Shown: in pieces, positions 1 through 13,700 of the stretch
How the letters are laid out: every line of letters begins with the position of its first letter
Numbering within the stretch: position 1 is the first letter of the stretch
Assembly (NCBI GenBank): GCA_025618425.1
Contig: CM046850.1
Location: forward strand, 22,487,907 to 22,551,906
Direction of reading: 5' to 3'
Length of the DNA: 64,000 bases
From: Heliocidaris tuberculata
Taxonomy: Eukaryota; Echinodermata; Echinoidea; Camarodonta; Echinometridae
Translations under genes and position numbers: made by a program
Notes under the pieces: model-generated
What the model was told of the DNA's origin: nothing
Databases searched by the model: none
The model's input: the letters and a program-made list of their open reading frames with translations, nothing else

Positions 1-249
1 ATTGTCCATCTTGCCGTACATTGGTCATGCTCTGCCTGGTATATCAGACTCATAAAAACTTTAAACGTATTGAAAAACTTCTAGCTTATTTACATATTGA
101 AACAATCAGTTCAAATAATACGAAACAAATATTTAAAAGTAGTTAAATCCTGTGCATTCATAAGCCAATATATTTCCTCCATACTGTTGAAGACTGTCTA
201 CAGAAAGTCTCTCTCTTAGGGGAAGTGACAGTCACAATTTATTACCTCA

Positions 250-317
250 TCAATCAACCTTGACTGAACCATAGATCTTGGTGACGAACCAAAAGCAGGC
301 AAAGAATCCCATGGTAC
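250..317 (-). CDS. TM9SF2: TM9SF2 exon 15: last span and KVD end
   Basis: 68 nt with [20 protein letters not shown], then VD and TGA at 252-250. The terminal KVD is the KXD retention motif known for TM9SF proteins. The 3' UTR continues out of the window below position 250; an AATAAA lies only 7 nt past the stop and may not be the used signal. Confidence 0.95.
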
Positions 318-2584
318 CTGCAAAGTGAAAACAAGACAGAAAAGAATAATAATGATTCTAAGAAAAGGCAGAACAATGTTTTCATACCCCCCACCCCCTT
401 CTGTGCAAAATCCATGACTGCTTCGCCACGCAACTCTTCTAGCATTTTGAATATTTCCCGTTACATTTCAAAAGTGTGCGTCAATCGGACATTTATTACA
501 GATCTTTTCGCCCCAAGTAAATGCTTTTGTAGAAAAAAATCAGCCTTCAAAGGATTAGGCAACTCAGTTTGCTTTTAATAGTCCAGGCCTTCTTGCTAGT
601 ACTTTAAACCCTTGGTGCTGATACCAAGGAGGAGCAATTTAAGAATCTCCAAAGTTGTTTTGGTCCTCCCAAACCACCTCCCCGGGATGTTGCAAGGCCA
701 CATTTCTCTCAGTATGGACCAATGAATGTGTTAGTGAATACTTTCAACCTGCAAAATTGAATTAGTCCTCTCAGATCACCCCAATGGATTTTGGTAAAAC
801 CACACTTCTGTCAATTTGAATTGTGCATAAAACTATTTTCTGCAGAGAAGCCCTTATGGTTCTAATGTACAACACATACTTCAGCGACAGTTATTCCTAG
901 GTCAAATTTGTACAGTAGTCACATTCCAAACTTGGACCCCAAGTCCAAACACTACTTTAAAACCAGCAATGTTTGCGACATGGAAAATTTAGTGTTACGT
1001 CAATTACGATTCAATGATTTTGCGGCATGAAACTTTCGCAAATCTTAACCACTAGTGAAATTCGCGAACATTAAATGCTCGCAAAGTTTCTGGTGGTTTA
1101 CCTAACCCTAGCCGTAAATCTCATCTAAAACCCGATGACAAAATTAAGCCTACAGCAAATGTCAAATCACCTTCTCTTTCAAAGTTAATACACATGTATG
1201 AGTTGTAGAACCACCCTAGAAAGGTAACCTGTCCACAGTGGTCACTTTCACTGTTTCCCCTTTGGGTGGCCTTTATAGACAGGTTACACTGTCCGGCTAT
1301 GGTTCCTTGTACTCACCACAGAAGAGGAAGAAGAGGATGACCATGATGACTGTGTAGCCAAAGTAGAGGACAGTGCTTGCCCAGCCGTGAAGGGTCAGTT
1401 TGGAGGCAAAGTAGTGAATGCAGTAGATGAAGAAATAGATGGCGGTGAAACCACTTGTCATGAAGGATCGCCACCACCAGTGATAGTCCTGCAAAAAAAA
1501 AAAAATATACCAGTCATTTGAATTGAAAACTCTTTTCGTACAGCTTTCCGTATATGCCCTTCATTACGGCTATGTCCATTTTTTATACTCACCATGGCCC
1601 CGTTTCATAAAACTTGTTGTCGATAACAATTGCAACAGATCTATGACAAATTTGCTCTCAGCCAATCAGAAGCATGTATTTCAATAGCTTATGACTGTTA
1701 CTTTGCTTGTTATTGATAACAAGTTTTATGAAACAGGGCCCTTAATTAGACTTACTAATTGAAACAATCTAGCACAACAGGTGTCTGTTTGACAATCTTA
1801 ATAATGTATTCCTTTAAAAAGCTTCATAGTAAGCTGGTGACAGAAAGAGGAGAAAATGAGAGGGTGATAAAGAGAGACAGACCGGGTTGAGGGCAAGAGA
1901 AAAAAGAGAGGAACTCATTTCAGCAGAACTGCTGCTTAAGAGCAAAAGCAGAAAAATATTGAAAGATGTATGGAAAGAGGAGAGAGGTACACTGTACGAT
2001 GGGAGAGATAGTAAGAGAACGAGAGAAGGGATTGATAGAGCAAAGCATGAGGAAGAGAGGAAAAAGGACATAATAGAATCAAAAGAAGAAGCAGAGAAAG
2101 GAAAGAGATCAAGAGAGAGAGAGAGAGAGAGAGAGATCTAGATCAAGAAAGAGAGAGAGGGTGACTTACCTCAGCACATAAATGGAAATAGCAGAGGAGA
2201 ATGGTTGCTTCGGAGCAAGTGATGACCAAGATGATAGCTACCAGGAACAGGAAACCAAACATGTAATAGAACTGATGGGACCTGTCAAGAGAAAATAATA
2301 AAACAAAAATATCACAGTCAGACCTAGAACAGGTGCTAATACATTAAAAAAAAAATATAAATGAACCAAAAGTAACAAATAACATTCCAATCAGCTGCCT
2401 GATTTTCAGAAAACCCTTAGAAACCTTTCTCTGAAAATTTCTGCTTTTATTGATAGCAATATATTCTGAGGCCGGAGTTCTGTCTAAATGATATCTACAG
2501 GTGAATATCGGAATTACTATTTATTATATCAACTTTCTCGATGTACCTACCATATTCTGCACTAGTATTGCAAAAATGATGCCA

Positions 2585-2626
<42 letters not shown>

Positions 2627-4181
2627 TTAAAGTAGAATTTCATTGATTTTGAATATTGATTTAATTTTTATTATTGCATAGGTGAAGCTTAGATTGAACA
2701 AGGTTATCAAAATTCAACGCTTGGAAACATTTGAAGTAATGATTATTATCAATTATAAAATGATATAACACAGCCCCGCTACAGCACCTATAGAGCTCTT
2801 TGAACGCTGCTGAGATATGTGATGTCATACCGGGGAGCAATCCTCCCTAAGCAGACGATGCCCCATAACATCTTATACATTTTCAGTGCCTGTTTTGTCA
2901 TCTCATCTTCACTTATTTCTCTTACTTCACTAGCGTCAGTATAAATGCTTATTTGTTGCCTCACTCTAAATTTCCTGCATGGTATTATTTTGATGAAAAA
3001 TGCAGCGTTAAAAAAAATAAAGGAATCAATCGCTTGTAAACCAAAAAAGATACTATTGTATTTTCAGCTGCATGCACCGCGGCATGTCGGCGTTTCAAGA
3101 GGAAACGAATACCATCCATGCTATAATTCAGCGGGCTTTACAATTCGAAAGTGTGATTTCTTTGATTGATCATTGACCTTTATCATGACTTTTTACAAAC
3201 AAAAGATTTTAGTTACTAGAAACGGTTTCACTTCCCTTTTAGAATGATGTGAAATACGGTCATGGTGAAACAAACCAAACTCTTTATAATTTAAAAATAA
3301 TTGCATTACAGTTACGTTCACTTGATATAGGACGTCGTCTGCTTAGGCAGGATTGGCACCTGATGTGACGTCACGAAAACATCGGTATATTTCTGGCGAA
3401 TCGCTCGGATATCCCAGATGCTGAGAAGTGTTTTTATTTGTGTTATTTTTTAATCATCAAACACGCAGTTAACGTAAAACTTATACGATTACCATCTGCA
3501 AGCTTTCTAGTTTCTAGAGATACATTATTGAGCATATTTGTGATTTGCTTTGAATATCTACATTAAACCTATAAAATACACATCATCTTTATCTTCTATG
3601 TAGAGAAAATCAATCCATGTTGCTATGGTGATAGATGACTTACCAGATACTATTCAAGATGAAGAAGAGCTGGATGAAGATACATCCAAAGGGGAGGATA
3701 CCTCCCATGACGATGCCTGGGAAGGGACGGGTGTAGAAAGATTGCTCTGGGATCTGACGGGGAATTTGATTGGTGCGCACAGGGAACTCGATGGGCTGTC
3801 GACAAATAGAAACAAGGTTCATGTTATCACTTAGAATGTTTATCTACATGCCAAGGATGGGCAGATGAAAAGCAATACTTTTATTCAAATTATTATCAAG
3901 AAAAGTTAGTTTACATATGCACTTGAAACAAATAAGCAACTTTACAATACCTTTTTTAAAGCAGTGCCCCCCCCCCCCCCAAGTTGTATCAGTGAGTTTG
4001 TTACAGTCATCTTTTAAAACAACCACATGGCAGCACTTTTAAAAACATGAAGTCTGAAAGAAGGATAATGCTCTATGTTGTAAAACTTATATCCATAAAT
4101 GAGGTAATATGTTTACTTAAGTGGAGGTAAGAAAAACAATAGAAAATGCAACAAATTACAACAACAACAAAAGAGAGAGAA

Positions 4182-4215
<34 letters not shown>

Positions 4216-4683
4216 CGATGAACAACACATGGAAGGGGTGAGAATGTTTTAAGGTTTCCAGCACTTACCCGCTTCTTGAAGCCAAAGTAGGCACCGATGA
4301 AGACCAGCGGGGTGGAGACGAAGAACCACAGGGCCAAGACGGCTACCAGGGTGCTAAAGGGGATGGCTGCAGAGCTGTGCTCATACCACAGGAGGAGATT
4401 GAGGATGAAGAAGATGGAAAAGATGATGCCCGGGATGAGGAAACTGGTGGAGAGGACGTTGGACTTCCAGCGCTCGCCACCGAATGCTGTAAAAGAAGAA
4501 GTGAGTTCACATTTAGAGGCACAAAAAGTAACTGACATTTGCTCCACAACTATTGCTTGGGGATTTATTTTGTTGAAGATATAGGGAAAGGGTTAGGGAT
4601 GCAATTGGGTTTTAGGGTCAGGTTCCATGCTAGGGTTAGGTTTAGGGTGGAACACAGTTGGACACAGAAAAGTCTCCGGACTC

Positions 4684-4754
<71 letters not shown>

Positions 4755-7700
4755 GTCCCATGTTTGATCCTTGCTAATTGTTTACACCTTTGGACAAGGT
4801 ATTTTTACCCACGTCTGTTCCCCTTGAAACATATGTATTAAATGGGTACCTGGCAAATGATAGGCTTATAATAATTAAAGGTTCCTCAGTAAGTGCAGTG
4901 TCAATACTTTTGAGGCTACTACCCAAGGTATATATGACCAAATCTTTATTACTATCAAATACCAGAACTGAAGATTCCCTGAATAAAAAGTACAGATTTT
5001 TTGTTTTTGTTTTGTTTCTTATCTGTGATGGGCACAACGAGCACTTACATATAAGGCAGATGGCACTTACTCTTGTATATCCTGGAGGAGACATATCCAG
5101 CAACAAATCCCAGCAAGACATACAGAACCATGACACAGGTCATCAGAGAACCACGGTTTGCAGGAGAAAGGAATCCAAGACAGGCGAAACCTGGAGGTAA
5201 AACAAGCAAAAATGATCAAGAATCATGAAATGTGAAATGTGTGTTTCATTGTGTGCCACAAAGAAAAGTCCATAAATACGAATTTTGAATTTCAGTCAAG
5301 TTTTTCATTTTGTTTCAAGATTACTTTATCATAATTGTGAACAAAGGAAGAAATATGAAGGTTACAAGGGAGACGCCCAGGCCATGACTTATTAGCTACA
5401 ACTATCATCTTACATCGTACTGCAATATATTAAGGTACAAACTGAAACAAACAAGTTGCAAGTTACTTTTGCTAAGAAATGATAAAGATATAGTATAAAG
5501 ATGTTATACATTTTCAATGTTACATGTTGGAAAGTGTATGGTCTGGAATGTGTTGGGTAGATTTAATCTAAGAAATATCAAAACTTTCATGTGCATTTCA
5601 TCGAGGAGAGTGGCGAATGTGGATTACTAACTTGCCAAAAGATGTTGGTGCTCTTGAAGGGATATGATGTATAGCCTGTGAAATTATCCACTAGACAATG
5701 ACACATTTATCTCTGCACCACCATTGACTACTTACCCAGTGTGATGAAGGTCATGATGACAATCTGGGCCCCGGTGCCTAGGAAGATGGACAGGAGCATT
5801 CCGCTTCGGGGTGGCCTGAAGACATCACCGTGGACCAGTTTCCAACCAAACTCTTCCTGGGCCTCTTCCTGCACGGAGAGAACACAGAGTGATACAATAG
5901 TTGGATTCATAAAGGCCCGGAAATGTAGCCCATATATGCTTTAAAGTATGAGGCCTGATAAGGGGAGGTATTCAATTTAACATGTAAGTATGAAATATGA
6001 GTATTTTACTTAGTTCTGGGCTGAGATGAATTACTATGGTATTCAATTGAATCTTTTGGCTAAGTATTTTACCCTAAGACAGCTCCCTAGCAGACTTAAG
6101 CCAAATGCATGTAGTTTGACTTTCCGACATATGCGGAGCACTATAAGCTGGGCACAAGCAAATTACATAAACATGCATTTGATATGGCATGTTTATTGCA
6201 CACTTCTATTAGACAGGGTATGTGACGTCAGAATGGATATCTTGCCTTTAAGTATTTTGCCTTTAAGTGCTTAAATTTGATCTGAATATGAGTTTAACTA
6301 TTTTACTTCGCCAAGCCAAATGCTAAGTAAGATGCTTACATAATGTGTGTTTTAAATTGAATACCACCTCTGGGCTGCTATCAGGCAAAAGCCTGAAAAA
6401 TGGGATCATGGTCTGTTACATATAGTACATAACTGATATTCATCTTGGACTTCAACCAAACTTACCAAATCCTGTTGATTGTAACGAGAGATGTCTTTGT
6501 GCAGTGTCCTCAGCATGATCATGGCCACCATACCAGACAGGAATAGGACAATCACCAGGGAATTCATGATACTGTAAGGATGGAAGAAACAGAATGGTTT
6601 AAACAAGTGATACTCAGGAGGGAAAGCATTAGGATCTTTTGTTCTTAGTGGAATTCAACTACGCTCCTTTTCCCCCCAATATGTTAACATCAGGGACACA
6701 TACATGTATTAAGAGATTCCAACTCAAGTGTTAAATCACTAAGTCAAGTATGACAGGACTAAACAATGTAAATTTTTGGCTAATACTGTAATTGTAGGAA
6801 AAAAAATCTGGCACAATGATCTGTAAATGTTGCCCAGAAAGATTTTAACTGAAATATCAAAGTATGATGCCTAGTGCCTCCTTTTCCATAACTGTAGGAC
6901 ATACTGTATAGTATATCTGGTGTACCAGTTAGTGAAGTCCTACAATTGCTTCCAATAACATGTAGGAGCCATGCATTCTTATCTTACCTGAACCATTGGA
7001 TGTTGGTGTGTGGCATGGACTCCAAGATGTAATCCCAACGGGATGCCCAACGCACTTGGGTGTTTGGCTGCATGAAAATGGAAGAGAAGTTTTGTGATGA
7101 AGAGTGAACTGCTTCATAAAGTCACAGTCAAACGAGCTTTAGTAACCACCTGTCTATAAAGACCACAATTTTTGTTTCCCTTGAACAGCATTTCTCATTG
7201 AAACAAGTATTGAAGGAACCTGTCCATGAAGACCACCTGCTCATAAAGACCACTTTTCTTGTCTCCCTTGAGTGGTCTTTACAGACATGTTTCACTGTAT
7301 CTACTTTTATTTGCACCCTATGACCCTAGTCATATTTGAAAGAGCTTTTTTTTTTTTTACATGTATCCTTGTCTAATGCTCATGGATGCTTTGCTAGGGC
7401 ACACACGAGTAATTCATCCGCTGCCGAAAAATTTGGGACTAGCGTAAGTAAGATGACGTAATGGCAGCTGATCAAAAATATTCATATAAAATTGAATACT
7501 TGTCGGCTGTAAATCTTTTCAAGAGAAATGGTGTTTGGAAGTCACATTCTTTCATATTTCACCCCTATCTGGAAGCTTGGACGCCTCTGGGTATTTTAGA
7601 GGAAATATTTGATCTGCAGTGCATTTCCACTGTTCACAGCAGTGAAAAGTCTTAGTTCGTGATAAGCCTTGTTTCAGCCTTCACAGTATATGATGTAGCC

Positions 7701-10700
7701 GATTAAGTGCCCAAATAAAGTACCTAATTTTGTAGTACCATCAGTGTAGTTGCTACTCTGTCAGTTAAAACAATTTTTGTAGAGAGATTATTTAAATATG
7801 AATTTTTGATGTGCTTCAATTTAACATGTTACTATGGGGGCCCGAATTACTCGTGTGTGCCCTGCTACATGAAAATATAAAAAAAGTTTTCTAATAAGAG
7901 TGAACTGCTTTATAAAGATATCTACATTCAATTAGACCCTATGACTTTAGTCATATTTGAAATTGAGCATTTCAAGAGCAATCCTTTACATGTTTACCTT
8001 GCAGCTTAATGTTCTTCCACAAGGGAATATAAAAAGTAAAAAAGACAATACCCATAAATTATCTACCACCTTTACAAGTACTTAACATTTCCTTCACATA
8101 CGGCCGTCTTGATTTATTGAATCACTTAATCCATTAAAATCTTGGTCCTTTGCAGTTGTCTTCCAGATTAGGTCCTAGTATGTGCTACCAAGTTTCTGGA
8201 CAAGTGCCATAAATGAACTTTCAGCAGGTGATTTTTTACTTGCAATGCGATGTTTCATTGTATAATTGGGCATGAAACACCTTCCATCCATTGTGGGGAC
8301 AAACTTCACAGTGATGGTACCTGTTTCAATTTCAGGATGAAAAATATAGCCAATTGGAGTCCAAACACACTGTTCAACACTCAAATTTTGTGGCGAGATG
8401 TGCGAAACATGGCATGAAAGGGGTTAAAGTTGTCCGTTTAAGACCTTGTATATGTTCAAAGTTGACGGATTACAGTAGGTACTGATATTTGTCTAAAAAT
8501 GCCCAATACTTGCCCCAAACCCAACAGGATACTTACCACAAACCCGACTGAGTAGGAGTATGTGATGTCAAGATCTTCCTTTATATCTGCTTTCAGGAAA
8601 GACATGGGCTCGTAATTCACACTGTTGGGGAAGATGCACTCATCTGGCTTCTTGTGCTTCATACTGGTAAGAAAAACCATGCAAAAATAAGTATGACTTG
8701 TACATGTATAACTAATCGCTTATTATATTTAAGTGTTATTGAACGCATGTAAAGTCAAACCTGCTTTAGCCTCCACCTTTCTGTAAGTATTTCTTTCACG
8801 TCCCTTCAGGAGATTAAACCTGGATCAAAGTAATCTGCACGTAAAGATTAAAACTCTTCCTTCGAGCAATGTTTCCTGATTGAAACCTGCATGAAAGAGG
8901 AAGTCCACCCTGGTATTTTTGTGGATTTTAATAGAAGCAGAAAAATAAGAGAAACAGATTAGTGAAAGTTTCAGCAAAATCTGATAAGAAAGTTATGAAT
9001 TTTTGAAGTTGTAATCAATCAAACACAAATTGGCAACTCCGTGACGAATCTTGCGAGGTCCTTCATAACTTTTCATTTTCATAATTTTTAATGAAGGAAC
9101 AGATTTGTTTCATACAGGTTATGTGTAAAACATTATGTGCAATGATTATACTGTAAATAGGCTGTGTGTATGATTAAATAATTTTTTTAGAGAAAATGGA
9201 AATTTATGATTTCTTAAGTGCAGGGCAAATGGGAGAGGACCTCCAAAGATATGTCACGGAGTTGCCAATTTGTATTTGATTGATTACAACTTCAAAAATT
9301 CATAGCTTTCTTATTTCTCATTGGATTTTGCTCAAACTTTCATTGATCTGTTTCTTTAACTTTTCTGCTTCTTTTCAAACCAACTTGATATCAGGGTGGC
9401 CTTCCCTTAATAAAGCAACCTGTACATAAAGACCTCTTATCTTTAACAAATTTTTTCTTGTCCCGCTTATGTGGTCAGTCTCTACACGTTCGACTGTACA
9501 TACAATTGCAAGTATACTTCAAAGAGACCTGCTCACATTGATTTAACCAATGAAACCACATGTGTGGGATGTTAGACAAAATGGGATTAGGCTCCCTCTT
9601 GTTGCAACATTCAATATTTATAAGCACTTTGTGTTTGTGTGTACCCATTTTTACTGCATCCTCATGAACATGGATTCATAGCCATTTGGTCTACAACTGC
9701 ATTTCCTTTCTTTATTACCCAGCTTACTTTATCGCATTTTGTCTACTACTTCAATAAGTTTCATACAAGCTTACCTACATGTACATTGAATTTTTCTATT
9801 ATCAATCTGGTCACATCATCAATTAGACTACTTTCCATATTGTCTAATAATACCATTTGATCTCATGATCATTTTTTTATTTATACAGAAAACCCTTGTC
9901 CTAAAAATTATATTATGGTATGTTTGGCAAATAAAAGAAATATTGAACTTGACATGCAAAACGATACACTTGACTCATTCAATATTTTGGCATAGCTTGT
10001 CCAAGATTTCCCAAGCCTAAAAGCCATGAACTATTTAATTGGCAGTTTCTCTATGGGCAGCAAGGCAGATCGTACTTACCTGAGAGGTTCCAGCTTGGCA
10101 GAAACAAGACGGTTGATGTTATCTTCAAGGGGATGGTAGGCAATGGTGATGTTGATGTGGTTGAAGACATAATAGTGCGACGCTTCCTCGTAATGGGCCT
10201 AGACGAGGAAATGCGAGAGGAACGTAGTATAGGAATGATCTCAGCATAACAACAACTACAACAACAATAATAAGGGTAATAGTAATACCAATTTACAATA
10301 AAAACTTTCTTAAGGCTCGTTCACGTATGCTGTGGTGAACCGTGGCGGTTCTTTGCGTACTATATGAAATAATCAATGGCAAGTAGGGTTGAAAAGGTAG
10401 CTGCGCGCAACACAGGTCCTAGAGTGTACTCGCTTACATGTACATGCACCTCTGAGTTATAAGATATACTAAATGTGAATCACAGTATGCTTAAACAAGA
10501 TGAATGCGACTGCGTCTCCTATATGCCTCTGCCTAAATTCAGTTGACGGCTCAAACTATTCTTGAAATATTGTGATAACCAGAATAAAAAGCCTCTAATT
10601 ACATGTTAATTGACCTCTCTGACATTTGACCTTACACCTTATAACCCAAAAGTCTGATCACTTTATCTCCTCCTAGTCATGAATACAAAATAGTGGAGAT

Positions 10701-13700
10701 ATAGTGATAACAAAAGTAAAAAAACATTAATTTAACATACACCTGTATAATGACCTCTATGACCTGTCACCTTTGACCTACGTGAACAAAAATCTAATCC
10801 GTTCGTCTCATTATGGTAATGCATACTACTTCCAAGTTTGAAGTTGATGGATCAAATGGTTCTTGAGATAGCACGTTAAACAAGGCTAAAACCTGCAATT
10901 TCAGAATTGACCTCTATGACCTTTGACCTTTGACCTACGTATCCCAAAATCTAATCAGATCGTCTTTCTATGGTGATACATACTAGTACCAAGTTTGAAG
11001 TTCATACCTCAAATGGTTCTTGAGATATCGCATTAACAAGGAAGCGGGACGGACGGACGTACAATTAGTGGCATGTACATGTATTTGAACGAGCCGTTAG
11101 TAGGCACCTCTCAATAAAGGCCACCTTCAGAGTGGTCTCCAGAGCTGCCAACCTCTGGCCAAGCTTTTCTGTACACGACAAGCTGAAAAATCGTATTTTG
11201 GTGATGAAATCCGTAATTTTTTGCAAGTCGCCAAATACCAAATTTTTAAACTGCAACTGCCACCAAAATTGTTAAAGTTGGATCTAAAAATGTCCTAGAA
11301 TTACTCTTCCTTACACCCCAATAAATTTTTAAGTTAACGGAGTACAGCTATCCTGCATATATGCTGACTCAACCAAGACAAGACGTGATCTAGAGAGAAA
11401 CATTAAAAAATCAGCTAAAAACTCACATTCCCTATTCATCCTTTCGATTCCACTTTGGCGCGGCTCCACATACTGCATACCGCCTTGCACCAAGTTTTTA
11501 TGGTTTTTTTTATTGGCTCAACTGGTCTCTTCTTGAAGTTTTTATCATTGTTCAAGTGGTGATTTTACAGCTTTGTGGAGAAAATTGTGAAGCGCTTTGT
11601 AACTGCAAGGAAAAGGTGCTATACCAAATACTCTATGGATTGGATTGGATTGGATAACGGTCACTTTTGGTGTTTCCCTTTATAGGTGGCCTTTACATTC
11701 AGGTTTGTCTCTACTGATAATAATTATGAAAGGCATAGCAATTTTATACATAGTGCTCTGTGCACTTCATATTCTAAAATAAAAACCTGTAACATTGTAC
11801 AGAGAAACAAAGAAAGAGAAGACTTACATCAATGACACAAGCGTCCTTGCGGTTACCATCTTTGTCAACGTAGCATCCAATTGGGAAACCTGGGGAGCAG
11901 TATTTTGAGCCACCCTGTACCTCATAGCACCATGTCACTGGCATGTTGTCAATAATCCTATGAAGTGGCAGAGAAAGAAGGAAAGTGTAACAAATATAAT
12001 GAAACTATCAGTATTTTACCTGTAGTTTAACCCTTTTAGGACAATAATTACTTAAGGGTTAAATTGATCACATTTTGTTCTTCAAATTAGCAACAATTAT
12101 ATTTTTCTTTTAGAGCTACCCAGTTCTAATAAGGTGTAATGTCTTGGAAAACAATATACATGGTTATGAACTTTGTCAAAAAGATGAAAAATTGCCAATT
12201 TTGATAAAAAATGATTTTGAAGTACCTCCCAATGTGTTGCCAATTTAAGGGTTTTAGAGCTTATTCTCCTTTTTAAAATTCCTGGCATCAAACGCAATAT
12301 GGTCATGTAACAAAAAGGGACAATGTGTGCAGAAATGTTTGCTACATGTACGTATTTCTACTCGTGCATCTGGCATATTTTTTTAGAGCTCTGAATCAAA
12401 AGTTATTGAGCCAAACCACAAAATGTGGTCAATTGTCCCAAAAGGGTTAATTGTTGTTGTACATGTACATGTACTGTAATGTACATGGGCAAGTCCAAGC
12501 TATACTGTCCCATACATTATCAACCACACCTAACATTTTATAGATCTGATCATTGTGTTAAGTTAGACCTTTCGAGACAATAGACCACATTTTGTGGTTT
12601 GGCTCAATAACTTTTGATTCAGAGCCTTGAAAAATATACCAGATTCATGAGTAGAAAGAGAAAAAATTCTGCACATACTACTGTACATGTAGGTCCATTT
12701 TTGTTGTATGACCATACTGCGTTTGATGCCAGTAATTTTAAAAACGAGAATAATCTTTAAAATCCTTAAATTGGCAACAAGTTCAGAGGTTCAAAATCAT
12801 TGTTTTTTAAAAATAAATATTGCCAATTTTTTCAACTTTTGACAAACTTAACCATGTAAATTGTTTTCAAAGACATTACACCTTATTAGAACCATGTAGC
12901 ACTTTAAGAAAAATACTATTGTTGCCAATTTGAAGAACAAAATGTGATCAATTAAGCCCTGAAATAATTCCTGTCCTGAAAGGGTTAATAGCCAGACTAC
13001 AGCTTTGATCTGACCAAATATGAAGTGAAGTACATTGTGATGTCAGTTTAGATTCATAAATCCAGAAAACTGGGAATGTACATGTACATGTATGGGACAC
13101 CAAATGACTAAAAACCTTGGACTTGCCCACATACATGTATAGAAATTAGAAAGCGTAACATTTGGCTTGTACTGGCAAGGACTGAAAAACAATCTGTTTA
13201 AAAATAAACTTTGCAGTTTGTTAGGATGAACTGAGCTTTGCATGAACCTCATATGCCTAGCTTTACAAACAATAGTATTTTGCAAAGACTTGCTGACATA
13301 TTCCAAATTGTTGGCATGGTTGCCAAATTTTGAGGGTCAAAAACTAGTTTGCAGGCACAAACCCCAGTCAGTCGTAAAAGAGTGTCTGCACTGCAAGACT
13401 ACCACAGGCCATAGAAGCTCCTGACACAGGCTATATACATGTATTGACATGACCAGTAGGTAGCTGGGTTAGGCTTCTCTCAAGACAATGATTTTCTGAT
13501 AGAGTGTCAAATTAGAGTCTGTGCTTGCAGACTAGTCAGAAACAGGGAAAAGACTGGACTTACTAACACACAGACCTTTGCCCCCGTATTAATCAATACC
13601 AAAATTGAGTCAGTAAATCACAATGGCAAAACTCAATAATGAATAATGAATATTCATTTTTTATTTCAATATCATAATATTTCTATATAATAGAGATACA

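Noticed and set aside
1887..2141. Plus-strand 84-codon frame rich in Arg/Lys/Glu
   Set aside because: It lies in a purine-rich intronic tract ending in (GA)n, opposite TM9SF2. It has no domain and no splice support.
4539..4841. Plus-strand 100-codon frame with an Ile-Tyr repeat
   Set aside because: It is produced by the (AT)n tract and a SINE within a TM9SF2 intron.
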